From contig NZ_CP132203.1 in the NCBI RefSeq assembly GCF_030719035.1, forward strand, positions 2,294,001 to 2,358,000: DNA of 64,000 nt, written 5' to 3'. Position numbers and translations under genes: made by a program. The notes beneath the pieces are model-generated. The model was not told the DNA's origin. It worked only from the letters and a program-made list of their open reading frames with translations, and made no database searches. This document shows positions 15,101-23,717 of this stretch, piece by piece (the first letter of the stretch is position 1; the number at the start of each line of letters is the position of its first letter). The DNA is from Hahella sp. HNIBRBA332. Lineage in GTDB: Bacteria > Pseudomonadota > Gammaproteobacteria > Pseudomonadales > Oleiphilaceae.

Positions 15101-17142
15101 TGGACAGGACACAAGGGGTTGCAGTCGAGAACTTCGATATTATGACGTGAAAGCCCCCCCGTCAGCGCGTCTGACGATGGCGGGGCGAGCGCCACCCGCC
15201 GGCCCTCCTGTTGTTCTTGCGCTCTGGGGAAGCGTATGGGTTTCCAGAAGGGCGTCAGCATACCCGCCGCGTTTTTGGAGAGGCTCCTGCCTTCCGGCGC
15301 GGACAGTACTTCTGCGATGCGTCCCCAGGTTTTATCCGAGACATGCCCCGCGCCATGATCGTCACGGGCGAAAGCATATCCCGGAACCTCTTTCAGAGGC
15401 TGCCCGGACAGGCCGCCGAATAAAGACGGCGGCAATTCCTTACTGGCGCCGGAGAGCCATTTTTCGATGCCGTCGTTATCAAGGGGAGCCTGCTCCCCAT
15501 TCAGCGCTTCCGTCATCTGCGAGGCCAGAGTCGAATAAATCAACGCATGCCCATCATCTTCCTCCGCGAGCGCCAAATAACGTTCGATTTCCCGCATCAG
15601 GGCGAATTTGGAGTCCGCCGCCAGCAGAACTCGACAGGAGAAACTATGACGCTTGCCCAGGGTATGGGAAAGCGCGCGCAGATCAATGCCGTCCTGCGTC
15701 ACCAGCCACTGGGATACGGACTCCAGGTGCTGCGTCAACGAGGCTTTATTGACGGCGGAAAAAGGAAAAAACAACCGCTCGGCGCCCGCTGCCTCAATAG
15801 GCGTCTTCGCCATCAGCGGCGCATACTCCTGCAGGACGATATGGGCGTTGGTTCCGCCTATGCCGAAGCTGCTGACGCCCCCGGTGCGCAGTTTACCTTC
15901 CTGCGCCAGCCAGGGTTCGGCGCACGTGTTGATATAGAAGGACGACTTTTCAAAATCCAGTTGCGGATTGGGACGTTGGAAATGCAATGTTGGCGGGATG
16001 AGACCGTGTCTGAGCGCCAACACCATTTTGATGAAACCGGCCACCCCGGCGGCGGAATCCAGATGTCCGATATTGCTTTTAACCGCGCCCAATGCGCACT
16101 GATTAGGTTCGCCTCTGTTGGCGTGCGCCTCGCCAAATACTTCCCGCAACGCCATGAACTCAATGCTGTCGCCCAGGCCGGTGGCGGTGCCATGGCACTC
16201 GATGTAATCCATATCGGAGGCGTCCACTTCCGCCAATTGCAGCGCGGCGCGAATCACCTCCGCCTGCCCTTTCACGCTGGGCGCGGTATAGCCGACTTTG
16301 CGGGCGCCGTCGTTGTTGATGGCGGAGCCCTTGAGAATCGCCCAAATAGGGTCGTTGTCGGCGATGGCGTCTCCCGCCCGCCGCAACACGACAGCGCCCA
16401 CACCGCTGCCGAACACGCTGCCGCTGGCGTCGGCGTCGAATGCGCGGGTTTTGCCGTCCTTGGAAAACAGCATGCCATCCTGATAGAGGTGTCCATTCTG
16501 TTGCGGCAGCAGCAGGCTGACGCCGCCCGCCACCGCGAAGTCGCACTCGCCGTTCAACAGACTCTGCACCGCCTGATGGATGCTGACCAGACTCGTAGAG
16601 CAGGCGGTCTGCATGGTGAAACTCGGGCCTTCCAGTCCCAGTTTCCACGAAATCAGCGTGCTCATGGCGTCTTTATTGGACAACTGCGACGCCAGAAAAC
16701 CGCCAACGTTATCCACCTGCTCGGACAACATCGCCTGCATGGTCCACTGCACCGTGCTGCGGGCGCCCAGGAATAAACCAATATTACGACCGCGCTTATC
16801 CGGGTCCACGCCGGCGTTCTCCAGGGCGTGCCAAACGCATTGCAGCATCAGGCGGGTTTGCGGGTCCATCAGCGCGGCTTCCGCCTGACTGTATCCGAAG
16901 AATTCCGCATCGAAATACTGTGCGCCGGCCAACACGCCATTGGCTGGCACAAAGTCCTTATTACGGATTTTATTTAGGTCGTGACCGGCTTCGAGCAACT
17001 CGTCTTCACTGAAATGAGAAATGCCGGCCACGCCCATGAGCAGATTTCGCCAAAACGTCTGACAGTCGTCAGAGCCGGGAAAACGGCCGGACAAACCAAT
17101 GACGGCGATATCCAGATCTTCTCTAATTTCTACAACACTCAT
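12151..17142 (-). CDS. Hybrid AT-less PKS-NRPS protein: KS-KR-T-C
   Basis: About 1663 residues. The KS has all catalytic residues (Cys in QTACSTSL at about 181, His in CHGTATGLGD, His in KSNIGHLD). After the KS there is a post-KS linker and no acyltransferase: GHSxG is absent up to the KR. The KR has ITGAGGRMARAM (about 847; the last Gly of the nucleotide loop is Ala) and Ser/Tyr in VTSSMSAFF and PYATANLFLD. The T domain has LGGDSLKT (about 1146). The last domain is a condensation domain with HHIVCDA (about 1334). An AT-less module needs an acyltransferase in trans, and one is encoded at 43142-44377. A C-terminal C domain fits handing the chain to a protein that begins with A-T, as at 23714-30190. 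I chose ATG 17142 (AAGG 9 bases upstream); ATG 17190 is a 16-residue longer alternative. Confidence 0.93.
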   Translation of the reverse strand: MSVVEIREDLDIAVIGLSGRFPGSDDCQTFWRNLLMGVAGISHFSEDELLEAGHDLNKIRNKDFVPANGVLAGAQYFDAEFFGYSQAEAALMDPQTRLMLQCVWHALENAGVDPDKRGRNIGLFLGARSTVQWTMQAMLSEQVDNVGGFLASQLSNKDAMSTLISWKLGLEGPSFTMQTACSTSLVSIHQAVQSLLNGECDFAVAGGVSLLLPQQNGHLYQDGMLFSKDGKTRAFDADASGSVFGSGVGAVVLRRAGDAIADNDPIWAILKGSAINNDGARKVGYTAPSVKGQAEVIRAALQLAEVDASDMDYIECHGTATGLGDSIEFMALREVFGEAHANRGEPNQCALGAVKSNIGHLDSAAGVAGFIKMVLALRHGLIPPTLHFQRPNPQLDFEKSSFYINTCAEPWLAQEGKLRTGGVSSFGIGGTNAHIVLQEYAPLMAKTPIEAAGAERLFFPFSAVNKASLTQHLESVSQWLVTQDGIDLRALSHTLGKRHSFSCRVLLAADSKFALMREIERYLALAEEDDGHALIYSTLASQMTEALNGEQAPLDNDGIEKWLSGASKELPPSLFGGLSGQPLKEVPGYAFARDDHGAGHVSDKTWGRIAEVLSAPEGRSLSKNAAGMLTPFWKPIRFPRAQEQQEGRRVALAPPSSDALTGGLSRHNIEVLDCNPLCPVQLRSALTELSARARSGQSLTLALAFPADGVAMAAESLRALSELGRGLADTDFSGYASVHIYLLAPVFSTGDADLRQEADQVLTTAALKALALVAPQEIPGITCACLGICNPSEKWTPAALARVLAAPMHGPLKLSEDGLYVEDFRCPDEDENEVLEESRFMGATFVITGAGGRMARAMAKTIAERFQGRLALITRQQADSPAMQSLRQQLTAAGAGAVEMFPYALEAEDDALALFESIRQRLGEISVVIHAAGVTDGDSFAPLAQLNADHYQAQLGPKARVAQVLARVFANVPVEMCFVTSSMSAFFGGIAHAPYATANLFLDGWCQRQNSKPDAPRWVAVNWETVHFEEASRKDANAWGANETALLGAEFPALFERSLREFDRENQKIFSAGQFTDRLYAWGGRRPASGAHPVSAISNIKLKPRPATVGAAFVAPDSALQQDIAAIWSGILGVEGVGVDDRFMELGGDSLKTIVMAEKVYKKLGKRIAIQDFFAQPTIREIERQCLLEQEGAPVTALEIDPAAPILASADQELLYIHQTTYQDASYNMPVAFECPASYSPTAIAAAIEQVADRHLVLKCLFKRQGADLMMLPQIHAKASLAVFETASTEAENRARLEQFAAMPFDLHATLPIRAMLITSTDARPHQVLIVVHHIVCDAVSLGILAEDLQNMLAGRPMPPLEYSYAAFRQVRQAAEDEEKIRKDKAFWLANLLPLPAPLALPRMEDCDDGDESVSNQGATLVRSLSPQVSDNVKQLCDELGLPTFTFFLGAFGVLMSKMARADSFLLGVPVTGRTQPEEMQLVGYLVNMLALKLEPEADFPATDYLLDLNEQWSECAPYQTYPMSALLQDLSAESYCQHRQGKHPLFDVVFGYLPQSLNGAAEEGQGAGLSRLDVSSDTAKFDLVLEVSETRDGFDCTIQYRERMFEQATILALFKYYFELVASILADPETQVQDLLQNLDYQPVRSDAAQSAERDVDLEFDF

Positions 17143-17225
17143 AATTCCATACCTTGTTAAGTTCTCAGACGCCGCGGGCGCCTGATGCAATCCCTGTGGT
17201 CCTCGCCATGTTCTGCGCCAGCGTT

Positions 17226-20200
17226 TCAGACTGGCTCGGACAGCGCCTCTAACCGGGCGTCCGCCTGGGATGAAGTCGCATCCAGAAAGTCAGCGACGCC
17301 AAGCGCTTTCATAAAGTCAAAATGTCCGCCCCTTACGCGGCGGATCGAGACATGCTTCGGCGCCGCCTGGATCAACGCCGCTGCGCTGTCTCCATCGGCG
17401 TCTTCGGACAAAAAGACGGATACGGGCGCGTAATTCAGCGGAGACGCCGACAAGCGCTCCGGGAACGTCGCGCCCCGGATTAACTGGTGCTGCAATTGGT
17501 AGTAACGCCAGTCCATAAACAACGCCGGGAAGGTGGCGCGCAATGACGCTTCATCCAACGCGTCGCTCACCGTCGCACCGGCTGCGTCGCCCGTCAGCGC
17601 AGCGACATCCCGGAAGAACGCCAGAAACTCCGCGTACAGTTCCGGGCCCTCAAACACCGTCGTCTGCAGATTGGGATCCAGAAACACCCACTTCGCCACC
17701 TGCCGGGTGAAGTCAGCAGACTGCGCCCGCAACGCCGCCAGCATCTCCGCTCCCAGGGAATACCCGCCCAGCCAGAGAGGACGTGCGGATTGCTCTGCGT
17801 GTGTCGTCGCCAGGGACGCCAATGTTCCCGTCAGCGCCGTTTCCAGATCGGCCGGCGTCATATCGATAACGACATCCGGCTCCAGGGTCAGCACGGAGAC
17901 GGTCACTTTCCCCGCCAGCGCATCCGCCAGCGCCTGTAGCTCAACCAGGCCGCCCAGCGCGGGAGGCAGCAACAGCAGTCTGGGGGCGCTGGGGACGTCC
18001 TGATTCAACAGGCGTTCGGATATAACGCCGCTACCCTCAGGGCGCCGGCCGCGGCGATTCGCAATCAACGCCCACTGCGCCCCCAGAGTGGCGTTGCGGA
18101 ACACGTCAACCGGACTGAACGGAACGTCAAAGCGCATCTCAACCTGACTGGCCAGTCGCACTGCGCTCAAGGAAGAGCCGGATACCTGGAAAAAGTCGGA
18201 ATTCGCGGTCAAGGTTCCCTGATACCCCAGACACTCACGCCAGCAGTCAACCAAACGGGCCAGCGCTTTATCCTCCTGCGGGCTGATTTCATCCAACGCC
18301 GTCTGCGCGCAATCACGCCAAATCAGATACATGCTGACGATTTGCGCTCTATCCAGCTTGCCTGTCTCCGTCCTGGGTAAGCATGGGACCGGGAAAATCG
18401 CGGAAGGCAGGTGCGACCGGGGATAATGGCGCGCCAGATGCTCCTGCAGCCCTGACCAGCCTTTCTCCTCGCCTTCTATCGCCAGCACCAGACAGGCCTC
18501 CGGCGTACCCGCCTGCGCCACCGCCGCTCCCGCCGCGATGACCCCGGGATGCCGCCCCGCCCGGCCTTCCAGCTCTCCCAGGCCAATGAAGTTGCCGCGT
18601 ACTTTGCAACTGTCGTCCATGCGTCCTTTGAGGAAAAACTGGCCACTGGCGTCCACCATGGCTATATCCCCGGTGCGGAAATACAGGCCCTGATCATCCT
18701 TTCCGAACTTCTGCGCGGTCTGCTCCGCTTCGTCCAGATAGCCATGCTGCGCAAAGTCACCGTAGATCAGCAGCTCGCCCCACTGCCCCGGGCGCAGACG
18801 ACGGCCCTGCGCATCCACCACGGCGAAGGCGACGTGATCAAGGGGCGCGCCAATGGGCAGCATCGCTCCCGGCTCCATGTCCGCGCAGTTCGCCATGGAT
18901 ACCGCGATACAGGTTTCCGTCGGGCCATAGCTGTTCCAGATCTGCGTGCGCGCCAGCAGACGATTGATATCGCCAAAGGCGAGAAAGTCTCCTCCGCTGA
19001 TGCACACGCTGGGAAGAGGCAGGTTGTCCATGCGGTTCCAGGCGGAGAACAGCGCGGGCGCGGCGGAAATGACATCAGGCTGGCGCAAAGTCAAAAAGGC
19101 CCGCGCCTTGCGTTCGTCCAACAGGCTGTAGCGATCGACCACCAGACTGGTTCCCTGCAGCGCCCAGGCCAGCAGGACTTCTTCCAGGTATCCGTCAAAG
19201 CTGGGGGAAAACTGCTGAACCACTTGCGCGCCTGGCCGCAACGCCAGGGTGCGGACCAGCGAGTCCACATACTGCGCGACTGACTGCGTCGCGACGCAAA
19301 TGCCTTTGGGCCGGCCAGTGGTGCCGGAGCTGTACAGTATCCATGCGACAGGATTGGCGGCGAGAGGCTTCACGCTCTCAAAGGCGCGCCAGTCGAAGCC
19401 AGCGGCGGTGATCGCATCGTCCGCATTCACCCCGTCCTCCCCATTGATCACTATGTCCGGCTGCGCATGCCGTATCACTTCCTCTACACGCGCCTCCGGC
19501 GTCCCCTGTTCCAGGGCCAGATAGGTGGTTCGCGTCAGAAAACACGCCGCCAGGAACGCCTGCAGCCGGCGCCCGGGACGACCCAGGATCAGCCCGCGGC
19601 GAATCCCTGGGTGGTTCAGGCGCTCCGCGTAAGTCGCGGTCAGCGACGCGAATTCCTCCCAACTGAGCTCGCCTTCGTCGTCAATGACAGCGGGGCGATC
19701 AGCCAGGGTCAGAAAACCCTGCCGCAATATGGCTTCTATCGACGGATACTCTTCACGTCGTCGCACTGGACGGAACGCCCGGGCGGCGATGTCATCGGAA
19801 ATGAGCAGCGCCTGCAATTGCGGCGTTGAATCGTCGCTCAGCGTTCGTCCCAGGATATCGCGATAGCTTGCGGCAAGTGCTGCGATCCGCCCCTCCGTCA
19901 ATGCGGCGGGCTGATATTCCAACGTCAGTCGACACTGATCTCCGCTGTGGCTTACCGTGAGATTCAAGGGACCATGGGCTTCTCTCTCCGGGTTGTCGCC
20001 GGCTAGCGCGTCGCTTGCCTCTTCGGCTTCAGAACTCGCCTCTAACGAGTCAAAATAGGAATAGGCGACATTAAGCAACGGATTGGCGCCAAACACCCTC
20101 GGATCATGGCGCAATAACGCAAACACCTCCTCCACAGGGAAGAACAGCCGTTCCGTCGTTCGCCACTGCGCTTCCGTCAGAGACTTGAGATAAGCGGCGA

Positions 20201-23200
20201 AATTTTCGCCGTCGCGATCAAAGCGAAACGCGCAGGGAGACAGAGAAACGAACATGCCCACGGTGGTTTGCGCCGGAGACGGACGGAATGCATTCGCCAC
20301 GGAAATGGAGAACGCATCGCTGCGACCTTCGCGCGCTACGGCCAGCCCCCATATCCCCAGAAAGAACACCGCCGGTGTCACACCGTGGTGGGCGCACTGG
20401 CGGTTCACCGCCTCCATCTCCGTCGCGGACAAGGTCCAGGAGGTATATTTCACGCCGTCTTCGTCGTCCACGGCCCCATGACCGAAAGGATCAAAGTCGA
20501 GTCCCTCCAGGTAATCTTTCCAGAACGCCTGCGCCTCCCGCCAGACTGGTTGCTCACGGGCTTCCGCCAACGCCTGCGCGTAACTGCGGTAATTCAGGCC
20601 GGACAATGGCGGCTGTTCGCCCCGCAGTAACTGCTCGAACTCAAGCTTGAGGATTTCCATGGACGGCTTGTCCACCAGAATGTGATGAATCTGCAGTTGT
20701 AGCCGCGCCCGCTCCGTTTGCAGATCCAGCAGACGCCCCCGCAGTAATGGCCCTTGCTCAAGGGCGAATCCCTGCGCCCAGGTCTCGTCCGTCGCCCTCA
20801 GTATCTGCTCGGCGCTGAGCGTGGCCAGCGCCTCGGCGAAGGGCCTTCCTCGCCCATCGAGAGGATAACGCGTGCGCAAAATAGCATGACGGTCAAGCAA
20901 GGCCTGAAGCGCTTGCGTCACGGCGTCGCCCGCAATTTCCTGCGGTATGGGCATGTCCAGTTCCAACACATAGGCCATGGATTCCGGATGCAGACGATAC
21001 TGTGCGTACAGCCGGGCCTCCTGAGGGGATAGCTCGCCCCTGACCACATCGCCGGCCTCGGCAGCCTTTTCCAGCAGGCTGGAAAAAGCGTCCGCCGCGT
21101 CTGGCCGCCGTCCGGCGCAACGGGCGTCTATCAACGCCGCCAGGCTGGCGATGGCGTCGTGCTTAAAGAACTCCAGCAGGGACACCGCCTGGCCGAATTC
21201 CTGCTGTATTTCCGCCAGCACCCTGCCCGCCCGCAAGGAATGCCCGCCCAATGCGAAAAAGCTCTTATCCGCGCCAATAGCCGTGGCATCCAACTCAAGA
21301 TGGCGGGCCCAGCACGCCGCCAGCCATTCCTGAGTCGGCCCGTGCGGACGAGGCCCCGCATCGACAGCGGCGTCATTGAGCGCTTGTTTCAGCTTCTGAC
21401 GATCGAGCTTGCCGTTGCGGTTCATGGGCAGCGCCGGCGTCAGAATAATCTGGCTGGGAATCATGTAAGCGGGCATCCGCAGGAGCAGCGCCTCACGCAG
21501 ATGTCGCTCAGATAGCGTCTTGTCCGCCGCCACGATGAACGCGCCCAGGCGCGCATGACCACGGCTGTCGGCCATGCCGATCACCGCCGCCTGAGATACT
21601 CCCGGCAGACCCAGCACGACTTTTTCTATGGCGTCCAGCTCCACGCGGAAGCCATTTACCTTCAGCTGACGGTCTTTGCGTCCCAGAATTTCCAGTTCGC
21701 CGTCCGTATTCCAGCAGCACAGATCGCCGCTGCGATAGTAGCGCCCTTGCAGGCGTCCGGTATTCAGCTGTAAGAACGCTTTTTCGCTCAGATCAGGCCG
21801 TTTCAGATAACCGAGCCCCACCCCCGCGCCGCCGATCAACAGCTCTCCCGGCGCGCCTATGGGACAGGGCTGCATCGTATCGGGAAACACCACCACGCAT
21901 TGGTAACCATTGAATGGCTTGCCGATGGTTATCTTCTGGTCATTGTCCAGAATTGGCTGACAGGTGGTGAGTACGCCGGTCTCGCTCGGCCCATAGACAT
22001 TAAACAGCGCATAGTTGTTTTTCTGAAAAGCGCGAAGACTCTCTCCGCCGAAATACAACTGTCGCAGGCCGGGAATATCGCCCAGCGCCATGATGTCTTC
22101 CGCCAGCACGGTTGTCGTAAACATCAGGTCGATGTGTTTTTCACGCAGGAATTCAGCGCACTTCGTCGCGTCGGCGCGCGCCTCCTCCGGAGCGATGACG
22201 ATCACCACGTCTTCGGTCAACGCCAGCACGCACTCAAGGACAAAATAATCAAACGTATGATTGGCCAGAGAGGCGACCCGGGCGTTTTGGGTTGGGTAAA
22301 GCGCCCGCTTCTCCTGGCAGATATTGAGCAACGCCCTGTGCGTATTGACGCAGCCTTTGGGTTTGCCCTCGCTGCCGGAGGTAAACACCACGCACAGCGC
22401 ATCGTCCAGCTGCGCTGCGAGCCCCTTGTCGAAGTACTCTTTTGAACCGGGGGATAAGTCTGAACCAGGGGATGAGCCTGAACCAGGGGATGAGTCTGGA
22501 CCAAGGATTGAGGTGGACGTTATCGCATCGCCTTCGTAAGCAGGCAATATCACTGTCCGACACCCCAGTGCGCGGAGACCCGCCTGCAGATGTTCACAGC
22601 CAGCCTCCAGCAGTAGGGTCTGTATCTGGTGCGTCCTGGCGATATCGAGCAGCTGTTCGACAGGAGTGACATGGGACTGCAGACAAAACGGCTTGCCGAC
22701 CTGCATGCACAGCATCGCCGCCAGCGTCGTTTCCACGTTTTTCGCGCCGATGATCAGCACGCAGTCTCCCAACGCCTCCCACTGAGGCCACTCGGGCCTT
22801 TGGAGCAATGTATCCGTATAGGCCCGCAGCTGGTGAAAGTTCACCGTCCGTTCGCCGCATTCCAGAAACACCTGCTCACCTCTATCGCGGGTCGCCGCCG
22901 CAATGGCCTCGGCGACATTGCGATAGCGCAGCGGCCTGGCCGGCGCGGGCGTAGACAACTCATCAATGCGCGCCTGCTCCGCAACGGGAATCCAGGGCAT
23001 GGACGAGAGCAAGGCGCCGGGTTCGAAAGCCATGGCTTCCATCAGCGTCAACAGGCGCTGCTGCAGCAGGGAAATCAATGCTGAATCCACCCGCCCCGGA
23101 TGAAAGCGCAGATGCAATTGCGTCAATTCAGGGCGCGCCTCGATCCAGAGGCAGAGCGTATAGGCGGAGGCGTCAATATCCGCAAAGGGCTCCAGGGTTT

Positions 23201-23717
23201 CCGAGTAGCCCGCCAACACCTGCGGTCGCGCCGGCGTTGCGTCCGCCACCGCCTGGGGAGACAGACCTGCGGTCAGCGCCGCGACGTGCTTCCACTGTTT
23301 CAGTTCAGCGCCGATCAGATGTTTGACTGGCTGCTGCAACTCCGCCTGCGCCACGCGCCACACAGAGGGAAGGAGATAGACGCCGGCGGTGTCCGCCGCC
23401 ATGTCCTGCGCTCCTATGGCCCAGGCCAGAGCGCCTTGCGGTTCCCGGCCGTGCAGAAACGCCAGATATTTGAGGCAGGCGGAGAACAAGGATAGACGAT
23501 GCAACGGTGACGCCGACGCCATTCCATAGATCCGCGTGTTGAGCGATTGCGGGAGTGCGCAAGAGAGCGTAGTCGTGGCGTCTGAAGCCTGCGCGGAGGA
23601 TTTCGCCACAAAAAAAGGACACCCCTGATACGCCACGTCCAGTTGTTGACGGACATAATCTTTGAGGGCTTGTTTCCGTGCATTCAATGCAATGGGATCA
23701 TTAGAGAGCATATTCAC
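17226..23717 (-). CDS. NRPS: partial C-A-T-C-A-T-TE, probable terminal protein
   Basis: 2163 residues. Residues 1-260 resemble only part of a condensation domain and lack an HHxxxDG motif. A1 has FTSGSEGKPKG (about 445); T1 has LGGHSL (about 825). A full C domain has HHILVDK (about 1012). A2 has YSSGTTGRPKG (about 1464). T2 has an unusual VSGSSLSAV (about 1845), with the phosphopantetheine Ser kept. The TE has GYSLGAE (about 1985) and a His in GGHFDFM (about 2132). Hand-derived specificity codes are DYLMYGVVLK for A1 and DGESIGSIAK for A2; I recognise neither, so the residues are unassigned. An 18-bp tandem repeat encodes an SPGS-rich insert in A1 (about 403-425). The start overlaps the upstream stop (ATGA). 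The TE marks this as the likely last protein of the line. Confidence 0.92.
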   Translation of the reverse strand: MNMLSNDPIALNARKQALKDYVRQQLDVAYQGCPFFVAKSSAQASDATTTLSCALPQSLNTRIYGMASASPLHRLSLFSACLKYLAFLHGREPQGALAWAIGAQDMAADTAGVYLLPSVWRVAQAELQQPVKHLIGAELKQWKHVAALTAGLSPQAVADATPARPQVLAGYSETLEPFADIDASAYTLCLWIEARPELTQLHLRFHPGRVDSALISLLQQRLLTLMEAMAFEPGALLSSMPWIPVAEQARIDELSTPAPARPLRYRNVAEAIAAATRDRGEQVFLECGERTVNFHQLRAYTDTLLQRPEWPQWEALGDCVLIIGAKNVETTLAAMLCMQVGKPFCLQSHVTPVEQLLDIARTHQIQTLLLEAGCEHLQAGLRALGCRTVILPAYEGDAITSTSILGPDSSPGSGSSPGSDLSPGSKEYFDKGLAAQLDDALCVVFTSGSEGKPKGCVNTHRALLNICQEKRALYPTQNARVASLANHTFDYFVLECVLALTEDVVIVIAPEEARADATKCAEFLREKHIDLMFTTTVLAEDIMALGDIPGLRQLYFGGESLRAFQKNNYALFNVYGPSETGVLTTCQPILDNDQKITIGKPFNGYQCVVVFPDTMQPCPIGAPGELLIGGAGVGLGYLKRPDLSEKAFLQLNTGRLQGRYYRSGDLCCWNTDGELEILGRKDRQLKVNGFRVELDAIEKVVLGLPGVSQAAVIGMADSRGHARLGAFIVAADKTLSERHLREALLLRMPAYMIPSQIILTPALPMNRNGKLDRQKLKQALNDAAVDAGPRPHGPTQEWLAACWARHLELDATAIGADKSFFALGGHSLRAGRVLAEIQQEFGQAVSLLEFFKHDAIASLAALIDARCAGRRPDAADAFSSLLEKAAEAGDVVRGELSPQEARLYAQYRLHPESMAYVLELDMPIPQEIAGDAVTQALQALLDRHAILRTRYPLDGRGRPFAEALATLSAEQILRATDETWAQGFALEQGPLLRGRLLDLQTERARLQLQIHHILVDKPSMEILKLEFEQLLRGEQPPLSGLNYRSYAQALAEAREQPVWREAQAFWKDYLEGLDFDPFGHGAVDDEDGVKYTSWTLSATEMEAVNRQCAHHGVTPAVFFLGIWGLAVAREGRSDAFSISVANAFRPSPAQTTVGMFVSLSPCAFRFDRDGENFAAYLKSLTEAQWRTTERLFFPVEEVFALLRHDPRVFGANPLLNVAYSYFDSLEASSEAEEASDALAGDNPEREAHGPLNLTVSHSGDQCRLTLEYQPAALTEGRIAALAASYRDILGRTLSDDSTPQLQALLISDDIAARAFRPVRRREEYPSIEAILRQGFLTLADRPAVIDDEGELSWEEFASLTATYAERLNHPGIRRGLILGRPGRRLQAFLAACFLTRTTYLALEQGTPEARVEEVIRHAQPDIVINGEDGVNADDAITAAGFDWRAFESVKPLAANPVAWILYSSGTTGRPKGICVATQSVAQYVDSLVRTLALRPGAQVVQQFSPSFDGYLEEVLLAWALQGTSLVVDRYSLLDERKARAFLTLRQPDVISAAPALFSAWNRMDNLPLPSVCISGGDFLAFGDINRLLARTQIWNSYGPTETCIAVSMANCADMEPGAMLPIGAPLDHVAFAVVDAQGRRLRPGQWGELLIYGDFAQHGYLDEAEQTAQKFGKDDQGLYFRTGDIAMVDASGQFFLKGRMDDSCKVRGNFIGLGELEGRAGRHPGVIAAGAAVAQAGTPEACLVLAIEGEEKGWSGLQEHLARHYPRSHLPSAIFPVPCLPRTETGKLDRAQIVSMYLIWRDCAQTALDEISPQEDKALARLVDCWRECLGYQGTLTANSDFFQVSGSSLSAVRLASQVEMRFDVPFSPVDVFRNATLGAQWALIANRRGRRPEGSGVISERLLNQDVPSAPRLLLLPPALGGLVELQALADALAGKVTVSVLTLEPDVVIDMTPADLETALTGTLASLATTHAEQSARPLWLGGYSLGAEMLAALRAQSADFTRQVAKWVFLDPNLQTTVFEGPELYAEFLAFFRDVAALTGDAAGATVSDALDEASLRATFPALFMDWRYYQLQHQLIRGATFPERLSASPLNYAPVSVFLSEDADGDSAAALIQAAPKHVSIRRVRGGHFDFMKALGVADFLDATSSQADARLEALSEPV
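22444..22503 (-). repeat. In-frame 18-bp tandem repeat inside an NRPS A domain
   Basis: On the plus strand three units close to GAACCAGGGGATGAGTCT occupy 22444-22461, 22462-22479 and 22480-22497, with a degenerate fourth from 22498. They encode a Ser-Pro-Gly rich insert ahead of the A3 motif of A1. Because the period is 18 bases, copy-number change would keep the frame. Confidence 0.85.

Noticed and set aside
15547..16776. A 409-codon plus-strand frame opposite the KS of the AT-less PKS
   Set aside because: The minus strand carries an intact ketosynthase here; the plus-strand frame has no recognisable domain.
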